Shown: positions 1-11,100 of the stretch, piece by piece | Numbering within the stretch: position 1 is the stretch's first letter | Layout of the letters: every line of letters starts with the position of its first letter | Assembly (NCBI GenBank): GCA_026391675.1 | Contig: JAPLDQ010000003.1 | Coordinates: 1 to 64,000, forward strand | Source of the DNA: Bacteroidota bacterium | GTDB lineage: Bacteria; Bacteroidota; Bacteroidia; Bacteroidales; JACABE01 | Length of the DNA: 64,000 nt | Reading direction: 5' to 3' | Position numbers and translations under genes: made by a program | The notes under the pieces: model-generated | The model's database searches: none | The model's input: only the letters and a program-made list of their open reading frames with translations | Told to the model about the DNA's origin: nothing

Positions 1-1020
1 CTCACTGCAAAGGATGTGATAGCTCCGACCTTCAGCTGTCCTTCTGCTCAGGATGCTGCGTTGGATATTAACTGTCAAATTACTGTTCCTGACCTGCTCA
101 CCGGTATTACCGATGAAGCTGATAACTGTGGTACTGCAACCATGTCGCAGAATCCTACTGCCGGAACACTGATTACGTTGGCACATAAAGCAACAACTTC
201 AGTGCTGATTACTGCAAATGACGGCAACGGCAATACAAAAACCTGCAGTGTTACACTCACAGCAAAGGATGTGATAGCTCCGACCTTCAGCTGTCCTTCT
301 GCTCAGGATGCTGCATTGGATATTAACTGTCAGATTACTGTTCCTGACCTGCTCACCGGTATTACCGATGAAGCTGATAACTGTGGTACTGCTACCATGT
401 CACAAAATCCAACTGCCGGAACATTGATTACGTTGGCACATAATGCAACCACTTCAGTGCTGATTACTGCAAATGACGGCAACGGCAATACAAAAACCTG
501 CAGTGTTACACTCACTGCAAAGGATGTGATAGCTCCGACTTTCAGCTGTCCTTCTGCTCAGGATGCTGCCTTGGATATTAACTGTCAGATTACTGTTCCT
601 GACGTGCTCACCGGTATTACTGATGAAGCTGATAACTGTGGTACTGCAACCATGTCGCAGAATCCAACTGCCGGAACACTGATTACGTTGGCACATAACG
701 CAACAACTTCAGTACTGATTACTGCCAATGACGGCAACGGCAATACAAAAACCTGCAGTGTTACGCTCACAGCAAAGGATGTGATAGCTCCGACCTTCAG
801 CTGTCCTTCTGCTCAGGATGCTGCGCTGGATATTAACTGTCAGATTACTGTTCCTGACCTGATTACCGGTATTACCGATGAAGCGGATAACTGCGGTACT
901 GCAACCATGTCGCAGAATCCAACTGCCGGAACATTGATTACGTTGGCACATAACGCAACAACTTCAGTGCTGATTACTGCCAATGACGGCAACGGCAACA
1001 CTAAAACCTGCAGTGTTACA
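1..1020 (+). repeat. Tandem array of four 255-bp HYR-coding units
   Basis: Units begin at 1, 256, 511 and 766, and a fifth diverged unit begins at 1021. Each starts CTCAC(T/A)GCAAAGGATGTG and encodes 85 aa. Differences between units are few and mostly single substitutions, for example Leu-to-Val in one copy and Lys/Asn next to LAH. Such identity implies recent duplication or homogenisation by recombination. The array continues upstream of the window. Confidence 0.95.
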
Positions 1021-2595
1021 CTCACTGCAAAGGATGTGATAACTCCGACCATTACTTCAATCGGAGATAAAACACGTTGTGCAACTACAACTGCCACATC
1101 ATATACAACTATTGGGACAGAATTTGATCCTGTAACGTATTCTGATAATTGCGGAACACCTACAATCACTAATAACATTACAGCAACCAATACATTGGCA
1201 GCACATATATTTACTGCAGGTATTACTCCTGTAGTATGGACAGTAAATGATGGTAATGGAAATACGAATAGTTTTACCATGAATATTACGGTTAATGCCA
1301 AACAATCTATCGGTGGTAATTTAAACTATTATAATACGGCAAATACACCATTAACATCAGGAATAGCTGTGAAATTGTGGGAAAACGGAATTCAGATAGG
1401 TTCAGACTATACTGTAACTGCAGGCACTTACGAATTTACGGATTTATGTCCGGGTACTTATTCAATAACAATTACCTCAACTAAATCAACCAGCGGTAGT
1501 ATAAATTCTACGGATGCTGCACAGTTGAACTACTGGTATGCTTTTGCAAACAGTGGAAATCCAATTCCAATTGAAAAAGTAAGGTTCTATGGAGGTGATG
1601 TGGTACTGAACAACTACCTCGATGCAGGTGATGCTGCCAGAATACTTCAATATTTCGTACAGGCAGGCAATCCAGGCTGGACTGAAAGAGCTAAATGGAC
1701 TTTCTGGCCATGCAGCGATCCGGCCATCAGCTACAATATGTCATCGCCACCTTCAGGAATGCAGTATCCTGCTTTTACAGTGAATCCTTCATTTACAGCA
1801 AATCCTGTTACAATGAACTTCTGGGGACTGGCAACCGGTGACTTTAACCGCAGCTTTATACCAGCTGCCGGAAGTGCAAAAGCCGGTAATTCTAATATTA
1901 CCCTGTTGAACGTACAAACATTGAATGTAAATGCCGGTATTGTATTTGAACTGCCTGTATATGCAGCCATGGATATGAATGTAGGCGCCATTTCAATGAT
2001 AATGAATTTCCCTGCAGATCAGCTGGAAATAACAGGAGTATATCTTAAGAATAATCCTTCTGTTCCTTTACAATATAATGTAAGTGGAAATGAACTGAGG
2101 ATAGGCTGGAATTCATTACAACCCATTTCATTACTTAACGGTCAGCGTTTGCTTACCCTCCTGGTAAAAGCCAAAGCTCCGGCAGGAGATAATAATATAA
2201 GCTTTAAGATGGTTGCTAATTTACTCAATGAGCTGGCCAATGAAAACTACAATTTAATTAACAATGCACTGATCAGTATGGATAATCTCAGTATAAATGC
2301 TTTAAATATTACGAATAATTTTGCTGATAAATTTGCTTTCAGCAATCATCCTAATCCGTTTAAGGAATTTACAACTTTTGATTATACCTTGCCTTATGAT
2401 GGCAAAGTCAGTCTGGAAATCTATGACATCATAGGCAAGAAAATTACCCTTATTATTGATGAAACACAAACAGCCGGTTCTCATACCTTTACATTAGATA
2501 CCAAAGTATTTAAAGCTGGCTTCTATACCTGTACTTTAAAACTTGAAAATAACAATAAAGTAATTTACCGTACTATCAAAATTGTAAGAGATTAA
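1..2595 (+). CDS. HYR-repeat surface protein with dockerin-like, cohesin-like and T9SS sorting domains (5' truncated)
   Basis: The frame is open from base 1, so the N-terminus lies outside the window; the GTG at 16 in the ORF track is internal. Seen, in ORF-track residues: four near-identical 85-aa HYR-like repeats (1-340, cores such as DNCGTATMSQNP and NDGNGNTKTC), one diverged HYR copy (to about 430), a SdrD/carboxypeptidase-regulatory-like beta domain (430-490), two degenerate dockerin-like loops (INSTDAAQLNYW; DAGDAARILQYF, 495-549) with a third half-loop GDFNRSF, a cohesin-like beta domain (about 627-735), and a type A T9SS sorting domain (772-859, starting near SNHPNPF). Inference: secreted by T9SS and fixed at or released from the cell surface, probably as an adhesin or matrix protein. 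It is followed by a strong terminator. The total repeat number is unknown because the array crosses the window edge. Confidence 0.85.
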   Translation, partial: LTAKDVIAPTFSCPSAQDAALDINCQITVPDLLTGITDEADNCGTATMSQNPTAGTLITLAHKATTSVLITANDGNGNTKTCSVTLTAKDVIAPTFSCPSAQDAALDINCQITVPDLLTGITDEADNCGTATMSQNPTAGTLITLAHNATTSVLITANDGNGNTKTCSVTLTAKDVIAPTFSCPSAQDAALDINCQITVPDVLTGITDEADNCGTATMSQNPTAGTLITLAHNATTSVLITANDGNGNTKTCSVTLTAKDVIAPTFSCPSAQDAALDINCQITVPDLITGITDEADNCGTATMSQNPTAGTLITLAHNATTSVLITANDGNGNTKTCSVTLTAKDVITPTITSIGDKTRCATTTATSYTTIGTEFDPVTYSDNCGTPTITNNITATNTLAAHIFTAGITPVVWTVNDGNGNTNSFTMNITVNAKQSIGGNLNYYNTANTPLTSGIAVKLWENGIQIGSDYTVTAGTYEFTDLCPGTYSITITSTKSTSGSINSTDAAQLNYWYAFANSGNPIPIEKVRFYGGDVVLNNYLDAGDAARILQYFVQAGNPGWTERAKWTFWPCSDPAISYNMSSPPSGMQYPAFTVNPSFTANPVTMNFWGLATGDFNRSFIPAAGSAKAGNSNITLLNVQTLNVNAGIVFELPVYAAMDMNVGAISMIMNFPADQLEITGVYLKNNPSVPLQYNVSGNELRIGWNSLQPISLLNGQRLLTLLVKAKAPAGDNNISFKMVANLLNELANENYNLINNALISMDNLSINALNITNNFADKFAFSNHPNPFKEFTTFDYTLPYDGKVSLEIYDIIGKKITLIIDETQTAGSHTFTLDTKVFKAGFYTCTLKLENNNKVIYRTIKIVRD

Positions 2596-2616
2596 GGTAT
2601 TATGAATAATTAATCG

Positions 2617-2646
2617 GAGAACGGGGAAATTCCCCGTTCTCTTTTT
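2617..2646 (+). terminator. Intrinsic terminator after the HYR protein
   Basis: GAGAACGGGGA and TCCCCGTTCTC form a perfect 11-bp stem with a 3-nt loop, followed by TTTTTC. It lies 21 bases after the stop codon. Confidence 0.9.
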
Positions 2647-2710
2647 CATTTATAAAAAATTAAAATCCACAGATGAACACAGATTAAAATATTTATATAT
2701 TTCATTGAAA

Positions 2711-2750
2711 AATCAGTGCTATCAGTGGTTAATCAGTGTTATCAGTGGAT
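2711..2750 (+). repeat. Two tandem 20-bp units AATCAGTGYTATCAGTGGWT
   Basis: Two adjacent 20-bp units (2711-2730, 2731-2750) differ at two positions. Each itself contains two copies of ATCAGTG. They occupy the leader just before the next gene. No function is evident. Confidence 0.85.
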
Positions 2751-2763
2751 AAAATAATTTAAT

Positions 2764-4845
2764 ATGAAAAAGACAGTATATACATTTTGTTTCCTCCTGA
2801 TTGTTCTTATACAAACAGTCAGGGCACAGAATGCTCCTGTCTCAACCATAGCCAATGTATTGATGACAGCTACAACAGTTACCGTCCCCATAACAGCTGC
2901 CAATTTTACCAATATCGGCAGTTGTAATTTAAAAATAACGTATAATCCGGCTATTGCAATTGCCACCAATGTTACTACTGGATCAGGAATGGGAGGAAAT
3001 CTGACAGCCAACCTCACTGTTTCCGGAGAAATAACCATAGGCTGGTATACTTATCCGGGAGTAACACTTTCTAACAACAGCATTATATTTAACATCAGTT
3101 TTCAGAAAGTAAGCAGCGGAACCACAGCGTTAACATTTAGCGATAATGGATTCAGCTGTATTTTTTACAACGGGAATTCAGTTGCATTAAATGACACACC
3201 TTATGCCGGCTATTATCAGAATGGCTCATTAACAGTACTTCAGACCACTGCACCACACACCATAGCCCCTGTAATGACAGTGATATCGGGGAATACAGTC
3301 AGTGTTCCCATAAAAGTCAGTGCTTTTAGCAATATAGGCAGTCTTGCCCTCAGTTTAAGTTATAATCCTGCTGTACTTACATATATTACAGCCATTAACA
3401 ATTCTTCATTTACAAGCTTTTCAGCAACTTCACCTGTGGCAGGCAGCCTCAACATCAGTGCTTCAACGACAGCCATAAACGGACTTACTTATCCTGATTC
3501 TACAGTATTGTTTACGTTGATTTTTAATTCTTTGGGTGGCACTAGCAGCCTGAACTGGATAGATAACGGAAGCAGCTGCAGTTATACCGGACCTTTGGGA
3601 TCTCCAGGCTTTACGGATACACTGCAGTCGCAATATTATATCAATGGCTCGGTGAGCACAGCAGCCACATCCATCAAAGGTAAGTTTACCTACAATAATG
3701 CAGCGAATACAGCAATTAATGGTGCAATTATTCAATTGGTAAACAGTTCAAACAGTATTATTGCAACAACTACAACAGCAGTTTATGCAGATTACAGCAT
3801 ACCTGCCAATCCGGTAAATGTGGGAGGTTATTATGAATTTACCAATATCATCAGCGGGAATTATACCGTCAGGGCAATTCCATCCATTAGCTGGGGAGGT
3901 GTAAATTCTACAGATGCCTTAATTATAAAAAAATATACAGTCGGTCTTATAACTCTAAGTAATCTTCCTTTAAGAGCTGCGGATGTTAACAAGTCAAATA
4001 CGGTAAATTCAACCGATGCCCTCCTATTGCAATTGCGTTCTATCGGGACCATAGGCCAATTCACGCTGGGCGATTGGGTATTTGGAGATTCAGCTGTGAG
4101 TGTAGGCGGAAATGCAACGCATGATATTTTACTACTGGCAGCAGGAGATGTAAATCAATCCTACAGTTTCATCAGTAAAAAAGAAAAGCAAATATTAAAT
4201 TTTGAGCAACAGGGCGGTGTTTATGCTGCAAAGCAACAGGAGATTGAAGTAGCTGTAAGCGTTAACGATGTATTAAACCTGGGGGCACTTTCCATGGAAA
4301 TGCTTTATGACAGGAATAAGATTGATATACTTACATTAACATCAGCATTAAAAGATATTAAATACAGCATCAGCGATGGCAAGATACGGATTGCCTGGGC
4401 TGAGCTCGATGCACAGCAATTGCATACTGATGATATTTTGTTAAGTTTAAAAGCAAAAGCAAAAGCTGAAATAAATAATATAAGAGATGTTTTCAGCTAT
4501 AGCAGTACTACAGAATTTGCGGATGAAAACGGCATTCCTGTAGATTTCAATATCCTGAAAATAGGCATAATGCCGGCAATTTCAAATAGCAGTGCCATAA
4601 GAATATATCCGAATCCGTGCAACGACCGGATTAATATAGAATATGATGTAAAAGAAGCAGGAAATGTAAGCCTATGGCTTTATAATGCTTTGGGGCAGAG
4701 AATAAATATAGCAGAAACATACAATAAGGCAGGTAGTAATAAAATCAGTTTCGATACTTCAATTTTGGATGCAGGTATATATTGGCTTGAAATAAAGCTG
4801 AATGATACCGCATTGTTAGTGAAGAAAATAAGTAAAATAAATTAA
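2764..4845 (+). CDS. Secreted protein with cohesin-like domains, dockerin-like segment and T9SS sorting domain
   Basis: 693 aa. A Sec signal peptide (MKKTVYTFCFLLIVLIQ...RAQ) is followed by two related cohesin-like beta domains (about 24-160 and 165-300, each opening APVST/APVMT and containing NIGS and YNPA motifs), a SdrD_B/carboxypeptidase-regulatory-like domain (about 305-375), dockerin-like loops (GGVNSTDALIIKKY; DVNKSNTVNSTDALLLQL; half-loop GDVNQSYSF), a third, diverged cohesin-like domain (about 490-590), and a T9SS type A sorting domain (about 615-693, IYPNPCNDRINIEYDV). The second loop keeps the D-x-N-x-S-N-x-V-x-S-x-D ligand pattern of type I dockerins. Known: cohesin-dockerin pairs assemble extracellular complexes in other bacteria. 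Inference: a surface scaffold or matrix component working with its neighbours, whose architecture it shares. Confidence 0.8.
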   Translation: MKKTVYTFCFLLIVLIQTVRAQNAPVSTIANVLMTATTVTVPITAANFTNIGSCNLKITYNPAIAIATNVTTGSGMGGNLTANLTVSGEITIGWYTYPGVTLSNNSIIFNISFQKVSSGTTALTFSDNGFSCIFYNGNSVALNDTPYAGYYQNGSLTVLQTTAPHTIAPVMTVISGNTVSVPIKVSAFSNIGSLALSLSYNPAVLTYITAINNSSFTSFSATSPVAGSLNISASTTAINGLTYPDSTVLFTLIFNSLGGTSSLNWIDNGSSCSYTGPLGSPGFTDTLQSQYYINGSVSTAATSIKGKFTYNNAANTAINGAIIQLVNSSNSIIATTTTAVYADYSIPANPVNVGGYYEFTNIISGNYTVRAIPSISWGGVNSTDALIIKKYTVGLITLSNLPLRAADVNKSNTVNSTDALLLQLRSIGTIGQFTLGDWVFGDSAVSVGGNATHDILLLAAGDVNQSYSFISKKEKQILNFEQQGGVYAAKQQEIEVAVSVNDVLNLGALSMEMLYDRNKIDILTLTSALKDIKYSISDGKIRIAWAELDAQQLHTDDILLSLKAKAKAEINNIRDVFSYSSTTEFADENGIPVDFNILKIGIMPAISNSSAIRIYPNPCNDRINIEYDVKEAGNVSLWLYNALGQRINIAETYNKAGSNKISFDTSILDAGIYWLEIKLNDTALLVKKISKIN

Positions 4846-5122
4846 GTGATGAGTAATGAGTGATGAGTGATAAATTATGAATTATGAATTATGAATTATG
4901 AGTGATGAATTTTGAGAAAATTTGTGTAATTTGTGGATAAAGATAAGATATATCAGCGGGAATCTGCGAATTTATCTGCGAAACTCACCGAGAAAATTTT
5001 TATAAAAAAATAAAGTTAAAAAAGCTTAAAATTTAAATAATATTTATACATTTGTTGCTAAACCAATATGTGAATTTAAACGAATACGCTAACAATATCA
5101 AAGAAACCAAATACCAATTAAT
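4846..5122 (+). other. Intergenic region with 7-bp slippage repeats and a promoter
   Basis: After the stop codon there is a run of GAGTGATGAGTGAT and four AATTATG units (about 4850-4910), then fragments with the words TCTGCGA and ATCAGCGG that recur elsewhere in intergenic DNA of this window. An AT-rich stretch leads to the promoter of the giant gene. No terminator hairpin is visible. Confidence 0.7.
5047..5054 (+). promoter_or_regulatory. Bacteroidota -7 element TACATTTG for the giant adhesin gene
   Basis: It matches TAnnTTTG and ends 69 bases before the ATG at 5123, the longest leader among the sites found here. No clear -33 TTTG was seen at 19-21 bp spacing. Confidence 0.5.
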
Positions 5123-8100
5123 ATGAAAACCAATTACACGCTACAGACATTTACAGAATCAAATGCGGGTCAATCGAATGCTAAAGAAACTCTGAAATCT
5201 ACTAATCTGAAAAAAATATTACAAAAAATTGTGATGTTCAGCATTGCATTTGTGATAGTGAATTTTTTATTGGCTAATATTTCTTATGGACAGAAAACAT
5301 GGGATGGTGGAGGCGATGGCACAAACTGGAGCAGTGGAAACAACTGGAACCCGGATGGTTTACCTGCAAGTACGGATGCTGTTACATTAATTCAGGGACA
5401 AACAGTAAATGTGGATATAACAACTGCTGTTTGTGCTGCACTAAATTTAAGCCCTACAGGAGCTGGTACAGCAACGCTGCAATTCACCAATGGTTCAAAA
5501 TTAACTGCTTCAGGAATCGTAACATTAGGACAGAGTGGAAATACCAATCGGATAGGTGCATTGAACATGACAAACTCAGGCACTTTAAGTTGTCAGGGTT
5601 TGGCGCTTGGAAATGCAGGAGCAAATACTTTTACTCCTGGAACTGGTAAAATTGAATTGACAGCAAACAATACTTTGCCTTCAACTATTTTTACGAGTTT
5701 TAATAATTTAACTATAAATGGAGGAACAACTACTGCGGGCATTGGTCTGACAATAACAGGCAATATGACTATAACTTCAGGCACTTTTGCTGCCTCAACC
5801 TATTTACATAATATTGCAGGTGACTGGACCAATAACGGAACATTTACACAGGGAACATCCACCATTAATTTCAATGGAACGAATTCACTTCAAACCATTA
5901 GTGGAAGCTCAACATCCACTTTTTATTGGTTAAAGGTTACTAAAGGTGCACAAGACAGAATACTTGAAGCAACAGGATTAATAGGTTTATCTGCACCATC
6001 AAATCCTTTGATTATAACTAGCGGTACATTTAAATTATCAAGTGCTTCAACAATAGCCCCTTTTACATCTAATGCAGGAGCTGTAATTCCAGCAACTGGA
6101 GGATTCTGGAATAACGGTGGTACAATTACAGCAGGAGCATATTCTTGGGGTGGGACCACAGCAATTGCCGGTTTAGTTAGAAATACATCTGGTACGTTTG
6201 GCATTGGAAGTGCTACTGGTAATTCACTTGCTTATGCTGCAGGATCTATTTTCACTATAGAAGGTGGTGTTGTAAACATAGCAGGCAGTTATAGAGGAAG
6301 CGGAGCTATTTCATTTAGTATGTCTGGAGGAACACTTAATGTAAATAATGTAGGAAATACAGCAGCAACAGCAAGTTTTGATATTTCTAATGCCGGATCT
6401 ACTTTTACCATGAGTAATGGAACAATAATAATAAACAATGAAAATACTAATGCTGCTCCTTTAGATTATAGAAACATTGCAGGAACTGTTAATATTACAG
6501 GTGGTACAGTTCAATTTGGAACAGCTGCAACAACAGGATCACCAACATATGTAGTTGGGGTAACAGGGACAACAAATATTTTACCAAGTCTTTCGCTGGT
6601 TAAAGCGGCCACATCTACTACAGTAACTATAGCTGCTCCGGTCACTATAAATGGAAATGTTACAGTACCCACCGGAACTACATTTGCTGCAGCAAGTCAA
6701 GCAATATCTGTTACAGGTAATGCCTCACCAGGAACCTTTGTTGGTGATTGGACCTTAGGAGGGACATTTACGCCTGGTACACAAACGGTAACTTTTAATA
6801 GTACTTCAGCACAACAAATTACAGGAGCTACTGCATTCAGTAGTCTTACTTTAAATAATGCAAATGGACTAAGTATTAATAATGATGTAACAATAAATGG
6901 AACGCTTACTTTTACAAGTGGAAAAATAACTACTGCAGCCAATAAATTAATTCTTGCCAATGCTGCAACTGTATCTGGTGCTGGCACTGGTTGGGTTATA
7001 GGGAATCTTCAGCAAGGTTTTGCAAGTGGAGTAACTTCTTATACTTTTGCAATAGGAAATGCCGGCAATTATTTACCTTCAATTTTAAATTTTGCAGGTA
7101 CAGGAACCACAAATGCCACTGGTAAAATTACTGCAAGTACTACAAATGGCCAACAACTGAATTATGCAACTTCAGGACTCAGTCAATCAAAATATATAAA
7201 CAGGTATTGGACTCTTACTAACTCGGGTGTTACTATTAATACTACTTATGGTGCTACCTTTACTTTTGTTAATTCTTCAGATTATATTGGTTCACCGACA
7301 ATAGCCAGTCTGGTTGTTAAAAAATATGATGGTTCTTGGTCATTGCCCACACAAGGTACACCAACTGCCACAACAATTGCATGTTCAGGCTTAAGTACTT
7401 TCAGTGATTTTGCTGCAGGAGAAGACTGTACAACGCCTTCTTCGCCTACTACCGCAACAATGAGCCCTTCAAGTCCTGCATGTGCTGGTCAAACACTTAC
7501 ATTAAGCGGAGCTGCATCGGGTGGCACTGATGCCGGTTGTACGATAGAATACCAATATTCTACAGATAATGGAGTAAACTGGAGTACTCCCGGTTCATCC
7601 ATTCCTTCATTTACGGCAGTAACAGGGAACAATATTATTCAGGCAAGAAGAAATACATGCTCAACAGGATGCGGTGGTACTTATCCAACAGCATGGAATA
7701 CTGTTGCAAGCTGGACTGTGAATGCTTTACCTTCGGCTCCTGGAGTAGGAACTATCACACAGCCAAGCTGTACAACAGCCACAGCCAGTGTTGAATTAAG
7801 CGGTCTGCCTTCAGGCAACTGGACCATCAATCCGGGAGCTATAGCAGGGTCTACAACGACTACTACCCTTTCGGGTTTAGCAGCAGGCAGCACCCATACT
7901 TATACTGTTACCAATTCTGACGGATGTACATCAGTAGCTTCAGCAGCTATTGTTATCAATACAATTCCTGCTCCACCATCTGCACCGATAGTAGGAACCA
8001 TCATACAACCAAGCTGTACAACAGCCTCAACCAGTGTTGAATTAAGTGGCTTGCCTTCCGGAAACTGGACCATTAATCCCGGAACTATAGCAGGTTCAAC

Positions 8101-11100
8101 AATTACTACAACACTTTCAGGATTAACGGCAGGAAATCATAATTATACAGTAACCGATGCCAATGGCTGTACTTCAACAGCTTCAGCAAATGTAAACATA
8201 GCTTCCCCGCCTGAGAATGCACCTGTGACTTCAGTTTCAAACGTTAGTATTTGTGATGGAGCCACTTTCGTGGATATTCCTGTAACTGTTGCCGGATTTA
8301 CCAATAGTGTATCCGGTATTTCACTCACCATGACCTACGATCCTTTGCAACTGGGAACGCCCACACTACAATCAAATCCTTTAGGATTAACATTAAACCT
8401 TCCATCGGACGGTGTTATTAAAATAGGTGGTTTTGCCCCGGCCGGACAGGGATATAATTTAACAGGGAATACATTGGTTATCATACGTTTCACTAAAGCA
8501 ACACCTATTACTGCAGGTAACATTGCATTTGATGATGCCAACGGAGTTGATTGTGAATATTCAAAATATGATCCAGCTGATCCTTTTGCTTATCTGGCTT
8601 ATTGTGATAATCCTGCTTCAACCTATTATATTAGCGGCGGTGTAACCGTAAATCCATTGCCAACTGCAAGTATCAGTGGCAACAACAGTCCGATATGTGC
8701 AGGCAATATTGCAGTATTCATTCTCAGCGGTACTACTAATGCTATTGTTACCTATTCTCTGGATGGAGGAGCATCAACATCAACAATAACACTTACAGGA
8801 GGAACGGCTACTATAACCGTAAATAATGCTGTTGTTAATCAAACGCTATCTTTAATAGCTGTTGCCGATGCTAACTGTTCTCAAGGTTTAACAGCGACTT
8901 CAACAGTAACTGTTAATCCTTTACCCTACGACCTTCAAATAACAAATGGATTACAGGCTTTTTATTCATTCAGCGGCAATGCCAATGATGAAAGTCCGAA
9001 CCATTATAACGGAACGGTTTATAATGCCACATTAACATCCGACAGAAATGCCAATGCAAACAGTGCATATAGTTTTAACGGAAGTAATACTTATATTGAT
9101 TTAGGAGATCAGGATAATTTAAATCCTCATCTGGGAAGTATAACCGTTTCTGCATGGGCAAAAAAAGCAAGCTTAGATCAGCATGCCAGAATTTTCTCTA
9201 AAGGAACATCCGGAGGAATACAAACAGGTTATGCTTTAATGTTTTATGGAGGGGGTTACCCAACACCTGCAGCTGTAATTTTCAATGCAAACGGACATGA
9301 ACATGTTCTTTACTCTGATAATCCGATAAATGATTTATTATGGCATCATTATGCAGCAGTTATAAACAGAAATGGTAATATTAATCTCTATGTTGATGGT
9401 GTTAAGCAAAATAACTTTATTGATATTTCAGATCATGCCAGTATTGATATTGGTGTAAATACTTATAATGCTACTATCGGTGCTTCTTATAGTAATTATG
9501 GAAGTCCGGGACCAGTAAATGAATTCTTTAATGGAAATATTGATGAAGTTGCTGTGTATAATCGTGCACTTTCTGATAATGAAGTTAAAACCCTTTATTA
9601 CCAGAAACCAAGGGTTGATGTAGCTGCAAATCCAATTTGTTATAATACTTCAACCATGATTTTACTAAATCATTCACAAAACGGAATTTCCTATCAATTA
9701 AAGAAAAATGGATCTGACGAAGATGTTGCTCAGACAGGAAACGGAAACACGTTGACTTTCAGTACCGGTATTTTAACTTCAAACGCATCATTTACTTTCC
9801 TTGCAACTGACCCAACAAGTGGATGTACAAATTTACTCGATCCAAACCTGACGATAACTGTTAATCCTTTACCAACAGTAAGTATTGATGGTAATAATAG
9901 TTCGATATGTTCGGGAAATAATGCTGTATTTAATTTAAGCGGAACAGCTGATGCTGTTGTTACCTATTCATTGAATGGAGGCTCAACAACGTCCACTACA
10001 ACATTAACAGGAGGAAGTGCAATAGTAACAGTTAACAATGCAAGTTCAGATCAAACACTGACACTAATAAATGTAACAAATCCAGTAACAAATTGCTCAC
10101 AAGCATTAACTGTAACATCAACAGTTACTGTTAATCCTGTACCAGTATTTTCGATTTCAGGAAATAATATAGTATGTGCTGGATCAACTGAAGAATATTT
10201 GAATCCGCCGGTTGTAAATACTGTTGTCTGGTCAGTTTCAGGCGGAACAATAAATTCAGGCTATACCAACATTTCAGACCCGATAAAAATTGACTGGGGA
10301 ACAGGCTCAACAGCCAGTATTACTGCTACCGAAACAAACGGATATGGTTGCTCTACAACACATACTATGGATATTACCATAAATCCATTGCCAACAGCAA
10401 GTATAGATGGAAACAACGATCCAATTTGTGCAGGAAATACAGCTATATTTTTACTTAGCGGGACTAGCGGTGCAGTAGTAACTTATTCTATGGATGGAGG
10501 AATATCAACATCCACTTTAACACTATCATCCGGGACTTCCTACATATATAGCAACGGAACTACAACTCAAACACTAACACTAATCTCTGTTTCAGATGCA
10601 AATTGCAGTCAGGCATTAACGGCTACTTCTACTGTTACTTTTATGCCATTCAGTATTACAGCCAGTGCTGGTACCAATGGAAATATTACGCCCAATGGAT
10701 TATCAACAATTTACTGTGGTAACAGTCAAACCTACAACTTCACGCCTGATGCTCATTATCATATAGCTGATGTGCTGGTTGACGGTATAAGCGTTGGGAC
10801 ACCTTCCAGCTATACTTTAAATAATGTAAATGCTAACCATACCATCAGTGTTAGTTTTGATATTGATATGTTTACACTTACTGTAACAAGAAATGGAATC
10901 GGTAGTGGTATTATATCAACCGGTGATGGATTTATTCATTGTGGATCAACTTGTAGTTATAGTTATCCGTATGGTTCATCAGTAAATTTATCTGCTATAG
11001 CCGATGCTACTTCTAACTTTGATGGTTGGGGTGGTAGTAGTTGTAGCGGTACATCCGGATGTACATTAACTATGGATGGGGACAAATCAGTATCAGCTAC

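Noticed and set aside
75-1305. Minus-strand ORFs of 61-153 aa across the HYR array
   Set aside because: They recur at exactly the 255-bp period, so they are shadows of the repeated coding frame.
5299-5649. 116-aa plus-strand ORF inside the giant adhesin
   Set aside because: Out-of-frame shadow of repeat-rich coding sequence, with Trp/Cys/Lys content unlike real proteins here.
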